From Parvibaculaceae bacterium (lineage in GTDB: Bacteria; Pseudomonadota; Alphaproteobacteria; Parvibaculales; Parvibaculaceae), in assembly GCA_029209985.1 (NCBI GenBank), contig JARGNZ010000002.1, positions 62,001-126,000 on the forward strand: DNA of 64,000 nt, in the 5' to 3' direction. Each line of letters begins with the position of its first letter. The first letter of the stretch is position 1. This document shows, piece after piece, positions 27,756 through 36,466 of the stretch. Position numbers and translations under genes: made by a program. Below the pieces are notes generated by a model. It had not been told where the DNA came from, did not search any database, and saw only the letters and a program-made list of their open reading frames with translations.

Positions 27756-28220
27756 GGAGGATATCAGCTCTCAATTTACGCGACAGGGAAGGGGAGACGT
27801 CTGTCTCTATCTCTATAGAATTTGGGGCCTCTTGTCGTCTAAATGAAGGCCCGTAGAGCGGTTATTTTTGCTCATTTGGATACAAAAAGAGCACTTGCTC
27901 TAAGGCCGCAGGGCACATCCCTCAAATGAGGCTCGAATCTACCAAAAATGAGCTTTTGTCAAATTTCCATTGAAACAGGGAAAACGACGCGATTGGGCCG
28001 GTTTTGAGGAGTGCAGCATGACGTTGCGGAAACTGGGGAGGCATAAATTGGGTCTTTCCACATGCTTCATAATGGGCTGAAATGCACTTCGAAATGGGCC
28101 CGTCGCATCTGTGGCGACATCAATGAGACCCTAGAAACAAAAGGTGCTGGCCTCAATAAATGAGTTCGGCAAGCCACCAACGAAAGCTGTGCCTACACCC
28201 ACAGCGTAATGGGAGACGTC
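27756..28220. other. Divergent intergenic region between pepN and the first acyl-CoA dehydrogenase pair
   Basis: 465 bases carrying the promoters of both flanking genes. No RNA gene or known site is evident. A 20-codon open frame at 28018-28080 has a well-spaced GAGGA site 7 bases before its ATG; it could be a leader peptide or chance. A small GAGC-acttGCTC hairpin lies near 27890. Confidence 0.45.
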
Positions 28221-29345
28221 ATGAATTTCGACTTTTCAGACGATCAAAAAATGCTCAAAGAGCAGGTTAATAAATTTCTGACCGACAAATGCGGAATGGA
28301 TGTTGCCCGCCGCATCCTCGATGGGGATGAACCTTATGCCAAAGAAGTATGGCAAGGTCTTGTGGACATGGGCCTGATGGGCATTGCCATTCCAGAAGAA
28401 TTCGGTGGCTTGGGTCTGGGCGCTCTTGAACTATGCGTTGTGGCAGAAGAGCTTGGCCGCGTGGCAGCTCCAGTGCCATTCTCCACATCGGTTTATATTG
28501 CGACAGAAGCGATGAAGCTGGCAGGCACGGACGAACAGAAAAAAACATGGTTGCCAAAGCTCGCTGCGGGTGAGGTTATTGGCACCTTGGCGATGTCTGA
28601 AGGGCCGCAAGCTGCTGGACCACGCTCTGTTGAGGTTAGTTTCTCTGGTGGCAAGCTCAACGGAACAAAAATTCCAGTACCCGATGGTTCCGCTGCAGAT
28701 TTCGCAATCGTATTGGCAAACACGGGCGGCAAAGGCGACAAAGCGCTTTCCTTCGTTCTCGTGGATTTGACCGCGAAGGGCGTGACCCGTGAGGACGTCA
28801 AAACAATTGATCCAACACGCCCCCACGCAACAATCAGCTTCGACAATGTGGATGCTGAATTGATGGGTGAAGAAGGCAACGGCTGGGCTTACACACAAGA
28901 AGTGTTTGATGCAGCGGCTGTGTGGATGGCCTTTGAACAAATCGGCGGCACAGAAGCTTCTATGTGGATGGCGCGTGACTATGCGTTGGAACGGTATGCT
29001 TTCGGTCGTTTGATCGGCTCCTACCAAGCCATTAAGCACAAAATTGCGGACATGTACGTCAAGCTCGAATTGGCCCGTTCTAATGCCTATTTCGGAGCGA
29101 TGATGCTGAACGATAAAGGCGCTGAGTTGCCACAAGCAGCAGCTGCAGCACGCATCAGCGCAACGGAAGCCTACCGCTATGCTGCTCAAGAAAACGTGCA
29201 GGTACATGGCGGGATTGGTTACACGTGGGAAGCAGATACCCAATTCTTCTACCGTCGCTCAAAATTGCTCGCCCTTGCTTTGGGATCATCCATTGAGTGG
29301 AAAGACAAACTTGTCGCCCGCCTTGAAGCGCGCAACGCCGCTTGA
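28221..29345 (+). CDS. Acyl-CoA dehydrogenase, short subunit lacking a catalytic Glu (pair 1)
   Basis: 374 residues from ATG 28221 with GGGAG upstream. ACAD fold: F-G-G-L-G-L-G near 61-67, and the C-terminal Q-V-H-G-G-I-G-Y-T. The catalytic Glu of isovaleryl-type ACADs aligns with A232 (V-F-D-A-A-A), and the alternative Glu of the Y-E-G-T type is also absent at the C-terminus. The canonical M-S-E-P-x-x-G-S-D motif is altered to M-S-E-G-P-Q-A-A-G. It is therefore probably the inactive partner of the ACAD encoded 50 bases downstream, as in the alpha2-beta2 steroid ACADs of Mycobacterium. Confidence 0.88.
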   Translation: MNFDFSDDQKMLKEQVNKFLTDKCGMDVARRILDGDEPYAKEVWQGLVDMGLMGIAIPEEFGGLGLGALELCVVAEELGRVAAPVPFSTSVYIATEAMKLAGTDEQKKTWLPKLAAGEVIGTLAMSEGPQAAGPRSVEVSFSGGKLNGTKIPVPDGSAADFAIVLANTGGKGDKALSFVLVDLTAKGVTREDVKTIDPTRPHATISFDNVDAELMGEEGNGWAYTQEVFDAAAVWMAFEQIGGTEASMWMARDYALERYAFGRLIGSYQAIKHKIADMYVKLELARSNAYFGAMMLNDKGAELPQAAAAARISATEAYRYAAQENVQVHGGIGYTWEADTQFFYRRSKLLALALGSSIEWKDKLVARLEARNAA

Positions 29346-29395
29346 TCTTCAACGCAGACGAACGCGACACGATAATTGAATTAAGGATAATACCC

Positions 29396-30622
29396 ATGGA
29401 TTTTAACGACACACCTTCAGAAGCCGCCTACCGCGCCAAAGCGCGCGCATGGTTGGATGCAAATGCAGAGCGTAAAACGGCAAAAAAAGATAGCTTGCCA
29501 GCCCTGTCACTCACAGAAGCACTAGAGCGGGCCCGCACGTGGCAGCGCACAAAAGCCGAAGGCGGCTTTGCGTGTATTACATGGCCAAAAGAATACGGCG
29601 GCCAAGGCGGCAGTTCTTTGGATAATGTTGTCTACTCTCAAGAAGAGTCGAACTATCTTGTTCCCGGTGGCTTCTACGCGATTGGTCTTGGCATGTGCCT
29701 GCCGACCGTATTGGCGTGGGGGACCGACGCTCATAAAGAACGCTATGTAGCTCCGGCTGTGCGTGGTGACGAAATTTGGTGCCAATTATTCTCCGAGCCT
29801 GCGGGCGGTTCCGATGTGGCGGGCTTGCGCACACGGGCTGAAAAAGACGGAGACGAATGGGTCATCAATGGTCAAAAAGTTTGGACCTCAGGTGCTCACT
29901 ATTGCGACTACGGCATCGTTGTGGTGCGGACAGACCCGAATGTGCCAAAGCACAAAGGTTTGACCATGTTCATCATCGACATGAAAGCGCCGGGCGTTGA
30001 AGTGCGTCCGATTAAACAAATGTCGGGTGAAAGCGAATTCAACGAAGTCTTCTTCACTGACGTGCGCATTCCTGACAGCGATCGTTTGGGCGAGCCGGGC
30101 CAAGGCTGGAAAGTTGCTTTGACCACGTTGATGAACGAGCGCTTGGCTGTGGGCGGCGGCGGCGGTGCTGACTGGGAAGAACTTCTCGGTTTGGCGCAAG
30201 AAGCTGAAATGGAGCAAACATTGGCGACAGCAAACTCTGCGGTGCGTGAGCGTATTGCAGACTGGTATGTGCAGACCCAAGGTTTGAAGTACACACGTTT
30301 CCGTACGTTGACTGCCTTGTCGAAAGGCCAAACACCTGGCCCAGAAAGCTCGATCTCGAAAATCGTTTCGGCAACAAAAATGCAGGAGCTAGGGTCTTTC
30401 GCAATGGACCTGCAAGGCCAGCACGGCATCGTGCGTGATCGGGAAATTTCACCAAACGCGGCTGTGTTCCAGAACCAATGGATGGGCGGGGCCGGTTATC
30501 GGATCGCTGGGGGGACAGATGAAATTCTGCGCAACATTGTGGCGGAACGTGTTCTCGGCATGCCGCAAGATATCCGAGTGGATAAAGACAAGCCATTCAG
30601 TGAGATGCCTGCCGGGAAGTAA
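29396..30622 (+). CDS. Acyl-CoA dehydrogenase, long catalytic subunit (pair 1)
   Basis: 408 residues from ATG 29396 with AAGGAT at 29383-29388. F-S-E-P-A-G-G-S-D near 132-140 and the V-x-T-S-G-A-H FAD region are intact. A candidate catalytic Glu is E248 (L-M-N-E-R-L), in the position used by isovaleryl-CoA dehydrogenase. The C-terminus ends with the A-G-G-T-D-E-I-L-R-N-I-V-A-E-R-V-L-G-M type seen in FadE26-like subunits. It follows the short subunit and ends at a strong terminator, so the two form one transcript. Confidence 0.9.
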   Translation: MDFNDTPSEAAYRAKARAWLDANAERKTAKKDSLPALSLTEALERARTWQRTKAEGGFACITWPKEYGGQGGSSLDNVVYSQEESNYLVPGGFYAIGLGMCLPTVLAWGTDAHKERYVAPAVRGDEIWCQLFSEPAGGSDVAGLRTRAEKDGDEWVINGQKVWTSGAHYCDYGIVVVRTDPNVPKHKGLTMFIIDMKAPGVEVRPIKQMSGESEFNEVFFTDVRIPDSDRLGEPGQGWKVALTTLMNERLAVGGGGGADWEELLGLAQEAEMEQTLATANSAVRERIADWYVQTQGLKYTRFRTLTALSKGQTPGPESSISKIVSATKMQELGSFAMDLQGQHGIVRDREISPNAAVFQNQWMGGAGYRIAGGTDEILRNIVAERVLGMPQDIRVDKDKPFSEMPAGK

Positions 30623-30642
30623 TTCTGGCGGTTTTGACGATC

Positions 30643-30670
30643 AAAGGGCTCGCTTCGGCGGGCCCTTTTC
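30643..30670 (+). terminator. Rho-independent terminator after acyl-CoA dehydrogenase pair 1
   Basis: Stem AAGGGCTCGC with GCGGGCCCTT (one wobble) closed by a stable TTCG loop, followed by TT. Confidence 0.85.
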
Positions 30671-30746
30671 TCATGTGCAGCTTTCTGCTATTCTATGCGG
30701 GCTGATGGGTGGCCCGAGAGGCGGCAAAGCAGTGAAATGAGAGCGT

Positions 30747-32201
30747 ATGAACAGCGATCACCGGCGAACAAACTCTAAGCCTCCTAAGCGCTCCCTTTTG
30801 GCACGCTTACGGGCAAACCTATCTCACAAAAAGGAAAGAGCCGTCCATCATACGCGGCTCCGGTTCCCCCATTTTATTTGGTTGGCTTTGGTGGCAGGAG
30901 GCATTTTTGACGCCTTATTCATTCCAACGCGCATTCCCCACGATCTCGCCAGCATCGTGGAAAGCGGCGAATTGGTGATCGCCACCCGCAATGGGTCAAC
31001 GACAGTCTACGAAGGACGCGATGGCCTGACGGGTTTTGAATATGAATTGAGTAAAGCGTTTGCAAAGCACCTCAAGGTTCAACCACGTTATATCTATGCG
31101 GACAGCCTTGAGGGCGTTTTGGAGCTTGTGGAAACTGGACAGGTCAATCTGGCTGCCGCAAGCCTCGCCATAACCGAGCTGCGCGAAACAGAAGTGAACT
31201 TCAGCAGTCCCTATATGCAAGTTAAGGAACTGTTCGTATGCCGGCGCGGGGGGAAAAGGCCGAAAACATTAGAGGAGTTGCTCGACGTAAACCTCGTTGT
31301 CACCGAAGGGTCTTCATACGCGACGCACCTTAAGGCCGCCATGAAGGGCGTCGAGTTGCCAAAACTATCATTTGATGAGGCCGGGCCAGAAGAACTCATG
31401 GTGCAGGTATGGGAGAAGAGCATCGATTGCACCATCGCCGATACACCGATGTTTGATGTGACGCGCCGTATCTATCCGGGGCTCGTGTCCCCCATGGTTC
31501 TCACCCCAAAGCAACCATTGGCGTGGGCGCTTCCTGCCAGTGCCGACGAGCTGGAAGCCGAAGTTGATACGTGGTTGGCATCACAAAAGAAGAAAGGCGA
31601 GATCAAAAAACTGACTTTCCAGTATTTTGATTTTTTCCCCAAATTTAACTTCACCAACATGGTGCAGTTCCGCAAAGACATTAAAAATACTTTTCCAACC
31701 TACAGCAGCACCATCCACGCCGTTGCCGAAGAAAACAATCTGCCATGGGAATTGGTGGCCGCTATTGGGTATCAAGAATCCCATTGGCGTCCTGATGCAA
31801 AAAGCCCAACAGGGGTACGGGGATTCATGATGTTGACGAAAGCCACGGCAAAAGAAATGGGCGTGAAAGACCGCCTTGATGCAGAGCAATCCATTGAGGG
31901 CGGGGCGCGGTATTTCAGTAAACAACTAGCGCGCATCCCAGAAGGTGTCACAGGCAAAGACCGGTATTGGTTTGCGCTTGCCGCCTACAACATGGGGATG
32001 GGGCATGTGTATGATGCACGCGCTTTAGCGGAAAAGTTGGGTTTGAATAAAAATAGCTGGCAAGACATAAGCGCGGTTCTACCAAAGCTCACACAAAAGA
32101 AGTATTTCAAGGACTTGCGTCACGGCTATGCACGTGGCCATGAGGCTAAACGATATGTCGCCCAAGTTCGAAGTTTCTGGCGTATTCTAGATGAGCATTA
32201 A
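30747..32201 (+). CDS. mltF: MltF-like membrane-bound lytic murein transglycosylase
   Basis: 484 residues. A basic cytoplasmic N-terminus, one membrane anchor (about 41-60), a periplasmic SBP_bac_3 domain (about 73-290), then a C-terminal SLT lysozyme-like domain with catalytic E344 in G-Y-Q-E-S-H-W, and S-P-T-G-V-R-G-F-M-M-L plus A-A-Y-N-M-G. It cleaves peptidoglycan to anhydro-muropeptides. The gene symbol rests on the SBP plus SLT architecture. The start of the next gene overlaps its 3' end by 11 bp. Confidence 0.88.
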   Translation: MNSDHRRTNSKPPKRSLLARLRANLSHKKERAVHHTRLRFPHFIWLALVAGGIFDALFIPTRIPHDLASIVESGELVIATRNGSTTVYEGRDGLTGFEYELSKAFAKHLKVQPRYIYADSLEGVLELVETGQVNLAAASLAITELRETEVNFSSPYMQVKELFVCRRGGKRPKTLEELLDVNLVVTEGSSYATHLKAAMKGVELPKLSFDEAGPEELMVQVWEKSIDCTIADTPMFDVTRRIYPGLVSPMVLTPKQPLAWALPASADELEAEVDTWLASQKKKGEIKKLTFQYFDFFPKFNFTNMVQFRKDIKNTFPTYSSTIHAVAEENNLPWELVAAIGYQESHWRPDAKSPTGVRGFMMLTKATAKEMGVKDRLDAEQSIEGGARYFSKQLARIPEGVTGKDRYWFALAAYNMGMGHVYDARALAEKLGLNKNSWQDISAVLPKLTQKKYFKDLRHGYARGHEAKRYVAQVRSFWRILDEH

Positions 32202-32889
32202 CGAGCAGCCGAGGGGGGGAATGAAGAGGCGCTCACTTGGGACGACATCGGTGTTCTCCTATCCATTTGGTGCAGTCAAAGGGGTGTTTCTTGTGGTCTT
32301 TTTGCTTCCTTTTTTGGCTGCAACAGCGGTGATGTTGTTTCTCGCCATGGGGCTGGTCTATGCGGTAGCTGTTAAAGGCTTTGCGGCAATAGGTGTCGGA
32401 CAATTGTTTTTATTCTGTTTTGCCGTCATCTGGTCGTACATCATTATTTCCCGCTTAGTGACAAATTGGTTTGGGGCGCTCCATTATGCAACAATTGTAT
32501 TGGACGATAAGGGCATATCAAGCCGTATTGCTGGGGTGAGGGTGCGGACAATAGCGTGGAGAAATGTTGAAAAAATTTCAAAGCACCGCAAGCTTGCTCG
32601 GCAACAAAATCGATCTCAAAAAAATTCAGACTATTTTACCATCGAAAGCAAAACACAGAGATTGCCTAAATGGCTTTTGGAGAATCTCCTTGGCAACATT
32701 GTTTTTACGGATGAGCTAAATGAACTCCAAGGGCTGGTGAGGCGGATAAATACTCAGGCGAAAAAACGCGGTATTCCATTGTTTTTTCATAATGATGAAA
32801 TATCGGGCATGAGCAGTGCAGAGCGTAGAGCATTGGCAAAAGTAGATAAGAAAATCGACATGGATAGCGATCAAGTGAGTGAGCTTTGA
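32191..32889 (+). CDS. Uncharacterised membrane protein, two transmembrane helices
   Basis: 232 residues. Helices at about 33-56 and 68-90 are followed by a soluble part, about 100-200, with a beta-rich start (T-I-V-L-D-D-K-G-I-S-S-R-I, V-R-T-I-A-W-R-N-V-E-K-I) that resembles a bacterial PH-like domain (YcxB type), and a charged tail. The resemblance is weak and no function can be given. Overlaps mltF, so it may work with it at the envelope. Confidence 0.65.
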   Translation: MSINEQPRGGMKRRSLGTTSVFSYPFGAVKGVFLVVFLLPFLAATAVMLFLAMGLVYAVAVKGFAAIGVGQLFLFCFAVIWSYIIISRLVTNWFGALHYATIVLDDKGISSRIAGVRVRTIAWRNVEKISKHRKLARQQNRSQKNSDYFTIESKTQRLPKWLLENLLGNIVFTDELNELQGLVRRINTQAKKRGIPLFFHNDEISGMSSAERRALAKVDKKIDMDSDQVSEL

Positions 32890-32924
32890 CCGTGCCCCGT
32901 TTGGTGCCACAGAGGGGATAACGG

Positions 32925-33029
32925 ATGAAAACATTTATATTTCCAGCCTTTCTGCTGGGCTTTGTTCTGAGCGCATTCCCTGCTATTAAGGCGAAATGCA
33001 ACGACCTCGCCAAAATAAATTCTCTGTAG
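32925..33029 (+). CDS. Possible small secreted peptide overlapping the dusA start
   Basis: 34 codons with a Shine-Dalgarno-like AGAGGGGATAA just before the ATG. The first ~23 residues look like a signal peptide (M-K-T-F-I-F-P-A-F-L-L-G-F-V-L-S-A-F) ending A-I-K-A. It overlaps dusA by 34 bases in another frame. It may be a real small protein, a translational leader for dusA, or a remnant of a truncated secreted protein. Evidence is only the start context and composition. Confidence 0.35.
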   Translation: MKTFIFPAFLLGFVLSAFPAIKAKCNDLAKINSL

Positions 33030-34015
33030 CCCCCATGATGGAATGGACCGATCGGCACGACCGGTCCTTTCTGCGGATGATCTCCGCACATGCTTTGCTC
33101 TATACAGAAATGGTCACCTCCGCCGCTCTTGTGCGCGGGGGGCGGTTGGATTTGCTCGACTTTAATGCCGCAGAACACCCCATTGCGCTCCAATTGGGCG
33201 GCAGTGAGCCTGAGGAATTGGCGCAGGCTTGCCGGATTGCCCAAGACTATGGCTATGACGAGGTAAACCTAAACGTTGGTTGTCCATCTGATCGGGTGCA
33301 ATCGGGTAGCTTCGGTGCCTGTCTCATGAAAGAGCCGGATCTTGTCGCGCGCTGTGTTGAGGCGATGCAGGCCGCCACGTCGATGCCTGTGACGGTGAAG
33401 TGCCGCATTGGCGTAGATGAGCAAGTGGAACAAGACGCACTTCCCAACTTGATAACCCAAGTACGGGAGGCCGGGTGCACGTCGTTTGCCGTCCATGCGC
33501 GTAAAGCGTGGTTAAAAGGCTTGTCCCCAAAAGAAAATAGAACGGTGCCGCCGCTCAACTACCCCCTTGTTTATGACATGAAAAAACGGTTCGCCGAATT
33601 GGAAATTGTCATCAATGGGGGCATCACCACATTGGATGAGACTGCGGAGCATTTGAGGCACGTCGATGGGGTGATGATGGGGCGGGCAGCCTATGAAACA
33701 CCCTATGTCTTGGCGGAAGTAGATCAGCGCTTTTTTGCGAGCACCGCGCCAGTGCGCACCCGTCACGAAATTATAGAGCGTTTCCTTCCCTATATCGAAG
33801 AGCGCCTGTCTGAGGGCGTGCCGCTTCATGCTATGACCCGCCACATTCTAGGTCTTTTCCATGGGGAGAAGGGCGCGCGGGCATGGCGACGACACTTGAG
33901 CACTTACGCGGTGAAAAAAGATGCGGGCCTTCACACCGTCCGCGAAGCACTCGCCCTGATTGACCCCATAGCCAAGCCAGACGGCGCGGCAACACAACAA
34001 CACGCGAAAGTATGA
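32996..34015 (+). CDS. dusA: tRNA-dihydrouridine synthase A
   Basis: 339 residues. FMN-binding TIM barrel beginning F-S-V-A-P-M-M-E-W-T-D, then catalytic C96 in N-V-G-C-P-S-D-R-V-Q, K-C-R-I-G, H-A-R-K-A-W-L, and I-N-G-G-I / M-M-G-R-A-A-Y phosphate-binding strands. It reduces U20 and U20a in the tRNA D-loop. The W-L-x-G-L-S-P-K-E-N-R segment is characteristic of DusA. ATG 32996 is the only good start; a permease gene follows immediately. Confidence 0.95.
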   Translation: MQRPRQNKFSVAPMMEWTDRHDRSFLRMISAHALLYTEMVTSAALVRGGRLDLLDFNAAEHPIALQLGGSEPEELAQACRIAQDYGYDEVNLNVGCPSDRVQSGSFGACLMKEPDLVARCVEAMQAATSMPVTVKCRIGVDEQVEQDALPNLITQVREAGCTSFAVHARKAWLKGLSPKENRTVPPLNYPLVYDMKKRFAELEIVINGGITTLDETAEHLRHVDGVMMGRAAYETPYVLAEVDQRFFASTAPVRTRHEIIERFLPYIEERLSEGVPLHAMTRHILGLFHGEKGARAWRRHLSTYAVKKDAGLHTVREALALIDPIAKPDGAATQQHAKV

Positions 34016-34019
34016 TTTG

Positions 34020-34856
34020 ATGGATTTGTTGGCAGGATATTCCACAATTGAGTTGGTCATGTTTGCCGTTGGCTTGCTTGCCACGGGCATTATCGCAGGT
34101 GTGATTGCCGGACTATTGGGCGTGGGCGGGGGCATCGTGATCGTGCCTGTGCTTTTCCATATTTTCACAACCTTAGGCATCGATGAATCCATCCGTATGC
34201 ACTTGGCCGTCGGCACATCGCTTGGAACCATCATTCCCACCTCAATCAGGTCAGTGCGGGCGCATCATAAAAAGGGTGCTGTGGACTGGGCATTGCTGAG
34301 ACGTTGGGCGGTTCCGATGTTGCTGGGCGTCTTACTGGGCACTGTGTTGGCCTCCCATGTTGATGGTAAAGTTCTCACAGGCGTGTTTGCTGTATTTGCA
34401 ATTGTTATTGCGGCAAACCTTGTCTTCGGCCGCGAAGAGTGGCGCCTCGGTTCAGAGTTGCCCTCTTTGCCTACCCAGTCGGCAATCGCGACGGTCATTG
34501 GCGGCTTATCGTCTATGATGGGGATTGGCGGGGGGACGTTCGGTGTCACCACAATGACCCTGTTTGGCCGTCCTATTCACCAAGCTGTTGCAACCTCTGC
34601 TGGTCTTGGTCTTATTATATCGGTGCCCGGCGCAATTGGTTTTCTCGTCTCAGGACTGTCAGCAGAAAATTTGCCGCCCTTTAGTGTTGGATACGTTAAT
34701 CTGATTGGCTTGGCATTGATCGTGCCGATGACGGTACTGTCGGCTCCTTGGGGGGCCGCACTCGCGCATAAAATATCGCGCCAAACCTTGGCCCGTGCCT
34801 TTGCCTTTTTCCTGCTTGTCACATCTGTCAAAATGATGATGGGCCTGTTTGCCTAA
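34020..34856 (+). CDS. TauE/SafE family permease (sulfite exporter family)
   Basis: 278 residues with about eight hydrophobic helices in two repeated halves. The family motif G-L-L-G-V-G-G-G-I-V-I-V-P is near residues 32-45, mirrored by the second-half M-G-I-G-G-G-T-F-G-V. Members export or import sulfite, organosulfonates or other anions. ATG 34020 is four bases after the dusA stop; a TTG one codon earlier is less likely. Substrate not determined. Confidence 0.85.
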   Translation: MDLLAGYSTIELVMFAVGLLATGIIAGVIAGLLGVGGGIVIVPVLFHIFTTLGIDESIRMHLAVGTSLGTIIPTSIRSVRAHHKKGAVDWALLRRWAVPMLLGVLLGTVLASHVDGKVLTGVFAVFAIVIAANLVFGREEWRLGSELPSLPTQSAIATVIGGLSSMMGIGGGTFGVTTMTLFGRPIHQAVATSAGLGLIISVPGAIGFLVSGLSAENLPPFSVGYVNLIGLALIVPMTVLSAPWGAALAHKISRQTLARAFAFFLLVTSVKMMMGLFA

Positions 34857-34899
34857 GAAACAAGCCCATCCAAATTTGATGCAGTCTAACGGCGAGCGA

Positions 34900-36399
34900 T
34901 TAGATTTTCTGATCGTATTCGCCAACTTCCGAGTGGGCCGATAGGCGGGTATCAATATCCTCAAACATGGCCCGCATGTTGGCCTCAGCGGTGGGGCTTT
35001 CAACCACAACAACCAGCCCCGGTTTGTTGGACGAGGCACGCACCAGTCCCCATGTGCCATCTTCAAGCACAATGCGAACGCCGTTGACGGTAATCAATTC
35101 AAGGATTTTTTGACCTTGAATGAGAGCGCCGTCTTCATAAAGTTTCTGGTACTCAGCGACCATTTTGTCGACGATCCCATATTTAGTTTCATCAGCGCAG
35201 TAGGGGGACATCGTGGGCGAGCCCCATGTTTTGGGTAGGGCGTTTTTCAGGTCCGCCATCGTCTTGTCGCCTGCACGGTCCAGCATGTCGCAAATGGCGA
35301 TGGCAGAAACCAGCCCATCGTCATAGCCGCGCCCAATAGGTTCGTTAAAGAAATAGTGGCCCGACTTTTCAAACCCAACCAGTGCCCCAAGCTCATGGCT
35401 ACGGCGCTTAATATAGGAGTGACCAGTTTTCCAATAATCGGTCTTCGCGCCATTCGCGATTAAGACCGGGTCAGTCAGGAACAATCCAGTAGATTTCACA
35501 TCCACCACAAATTGCGCATTCTCGTGCTGCGCAGATAGGTCCCGTGCCAGCATGACCCCAACTTTGTCGGCGAAAATTTCTTCGCCCTCATTGTCCACCA
35601 CACCGCAGCGGTCGCCGTCGCCGTCAAAGGCAAGGCCAACATCAGCCCCCGTTTCCAGCACTTTGTCGCGCATGGCATGAAGCATTTCCATGTCTTCAGG
35701 GTTGGGATTGTAGCGGGGGAAATTGTAATCTAACTCACAGTCTAACGGAATAACATCGACGCCGATGCTTTTGAGGACTTGCTCGGCAAACAAACCTGCT
35801 GTGCCATTACCACATGCCGCGACCACTTTAAGTTTGCGACCAATCGGGGCACGGTTTGCAAGGTCCGCCATATAACGCTCGCGCATGTCTGGGACAAAAT
35901 TATAGCTACCGCCAGGGCGGCTTTCATAAGCGCCAGCCAGAACAATTTCTTTCAGGCGGCTCATTTCATCTGGCCCAAAGGTGAGTGGGCGTGACGCACC
36001 CATCTTCACACCAGTCCACCCATTTTCATTGTGGCTGGCTGTCACCATGGCAACCGCAGGCACATCCAATTCAAATTGTGAAAAATAGGCAACCGGAGAG
36101 AGCGCCAAACCAATATCGTAAACTTGTGCACCCGCACTCATCAGGCCAACCATCAAGGCTTGCTGAATAGACCCCGAATAAGAGCGGTAGTCATGCCCCA
36201 CAGAAATACGCGGCTCGACACCCATTTCATGCAGCAATGTGCCAAGGCCCATGCCCAAAGCCTGAATACCGCGCAAGTTAATGTCCTCAGGAAAGAGCCA
36301 CCGTGCATCATACTCGCGAAAACCGGTTGGCTTAACTTGCGGAGTGGTTTCATTGTCAGCGGTATTGGGGACAAGGTCAGCTCGGGGGGTGGGGAACAT
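34900..36399 (-). CDS. Phosphomannomutase/phosphoglucomutase
   Basis: 499 residues, PMM/PGM family of the AlgC type. The phosphoserine loop is T-A-S122-H-N-E-N-G-W-T-G, the magnesium loop D259-G-D-G-D-R264, and the sugar loop E-K-S-G-H-Y near 345 matches phosphomannomutase/phosphoglucomutase specificity. It interconverts hexose-1- and -6-phosphates for envelope polysaccharides. It has a ~25-residue N-terminal extension compared with AlgC. Next to a retropepsin-like gene on the same strand, separated by 67 bases. Confidence 0.92.
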   Translation of the reverse strand: MFPTPRADLVPNTADNETTPQVKPTGFREYDARWLFPEDINLRGIQALGMGLGTLLHEMGVEPRISVGHDYRSYSGSIQQALMVGLMSAGAQVYDIGLALSPVAYFSQFELDVPAVAMVTASHNENGWTGVKMGASRPLTFGPDEMSRLKEIVLAGAYESRPGGSYNFVPDMRERYMADLANRAPIGRKLKVVAACGNGTAGLFAEQVLKSIGVDVIPLDCELDYNFPRYNPNPEDMEMLHAMRDKVLETGADVGLAFDGDGDRCGVVDNEGEEIFADKVGVMLARDLSAQHENAQFVVDVKSTGLFLTDPVLIANGAKTDYWKTGHSYIKRRSHELGALVGFEKSGHYFFNEPIGRGYDDGLVSAIAICDMLDRAGDKTMADLKNALPKTWGSPTMSPYCADETKYGIVDKMVAEYQKLYEDGALIQGQKILELITVNGVRIVLEDGTWGLVRASSNKPGLVVVVESPTAEANMRAMFEDIDTRLSAHSEVGEYDQKI

Positions 36400-36466
36400 T
36401 ATGTTTCCTTAAAGATCAAGTGGTCGAAGGTTTGATGCTGTGATACTGCACACGCAATCAAAAAGT

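Noticed and set aside
29342-29395. Upstream ATG of the long acyl-CoA dehydrogenase of pair 1
   Set aside because: It overlaps the previous gene and lacks a Shine-Dalgarno site; ATG 29396 has AAGGAT at good spacing.
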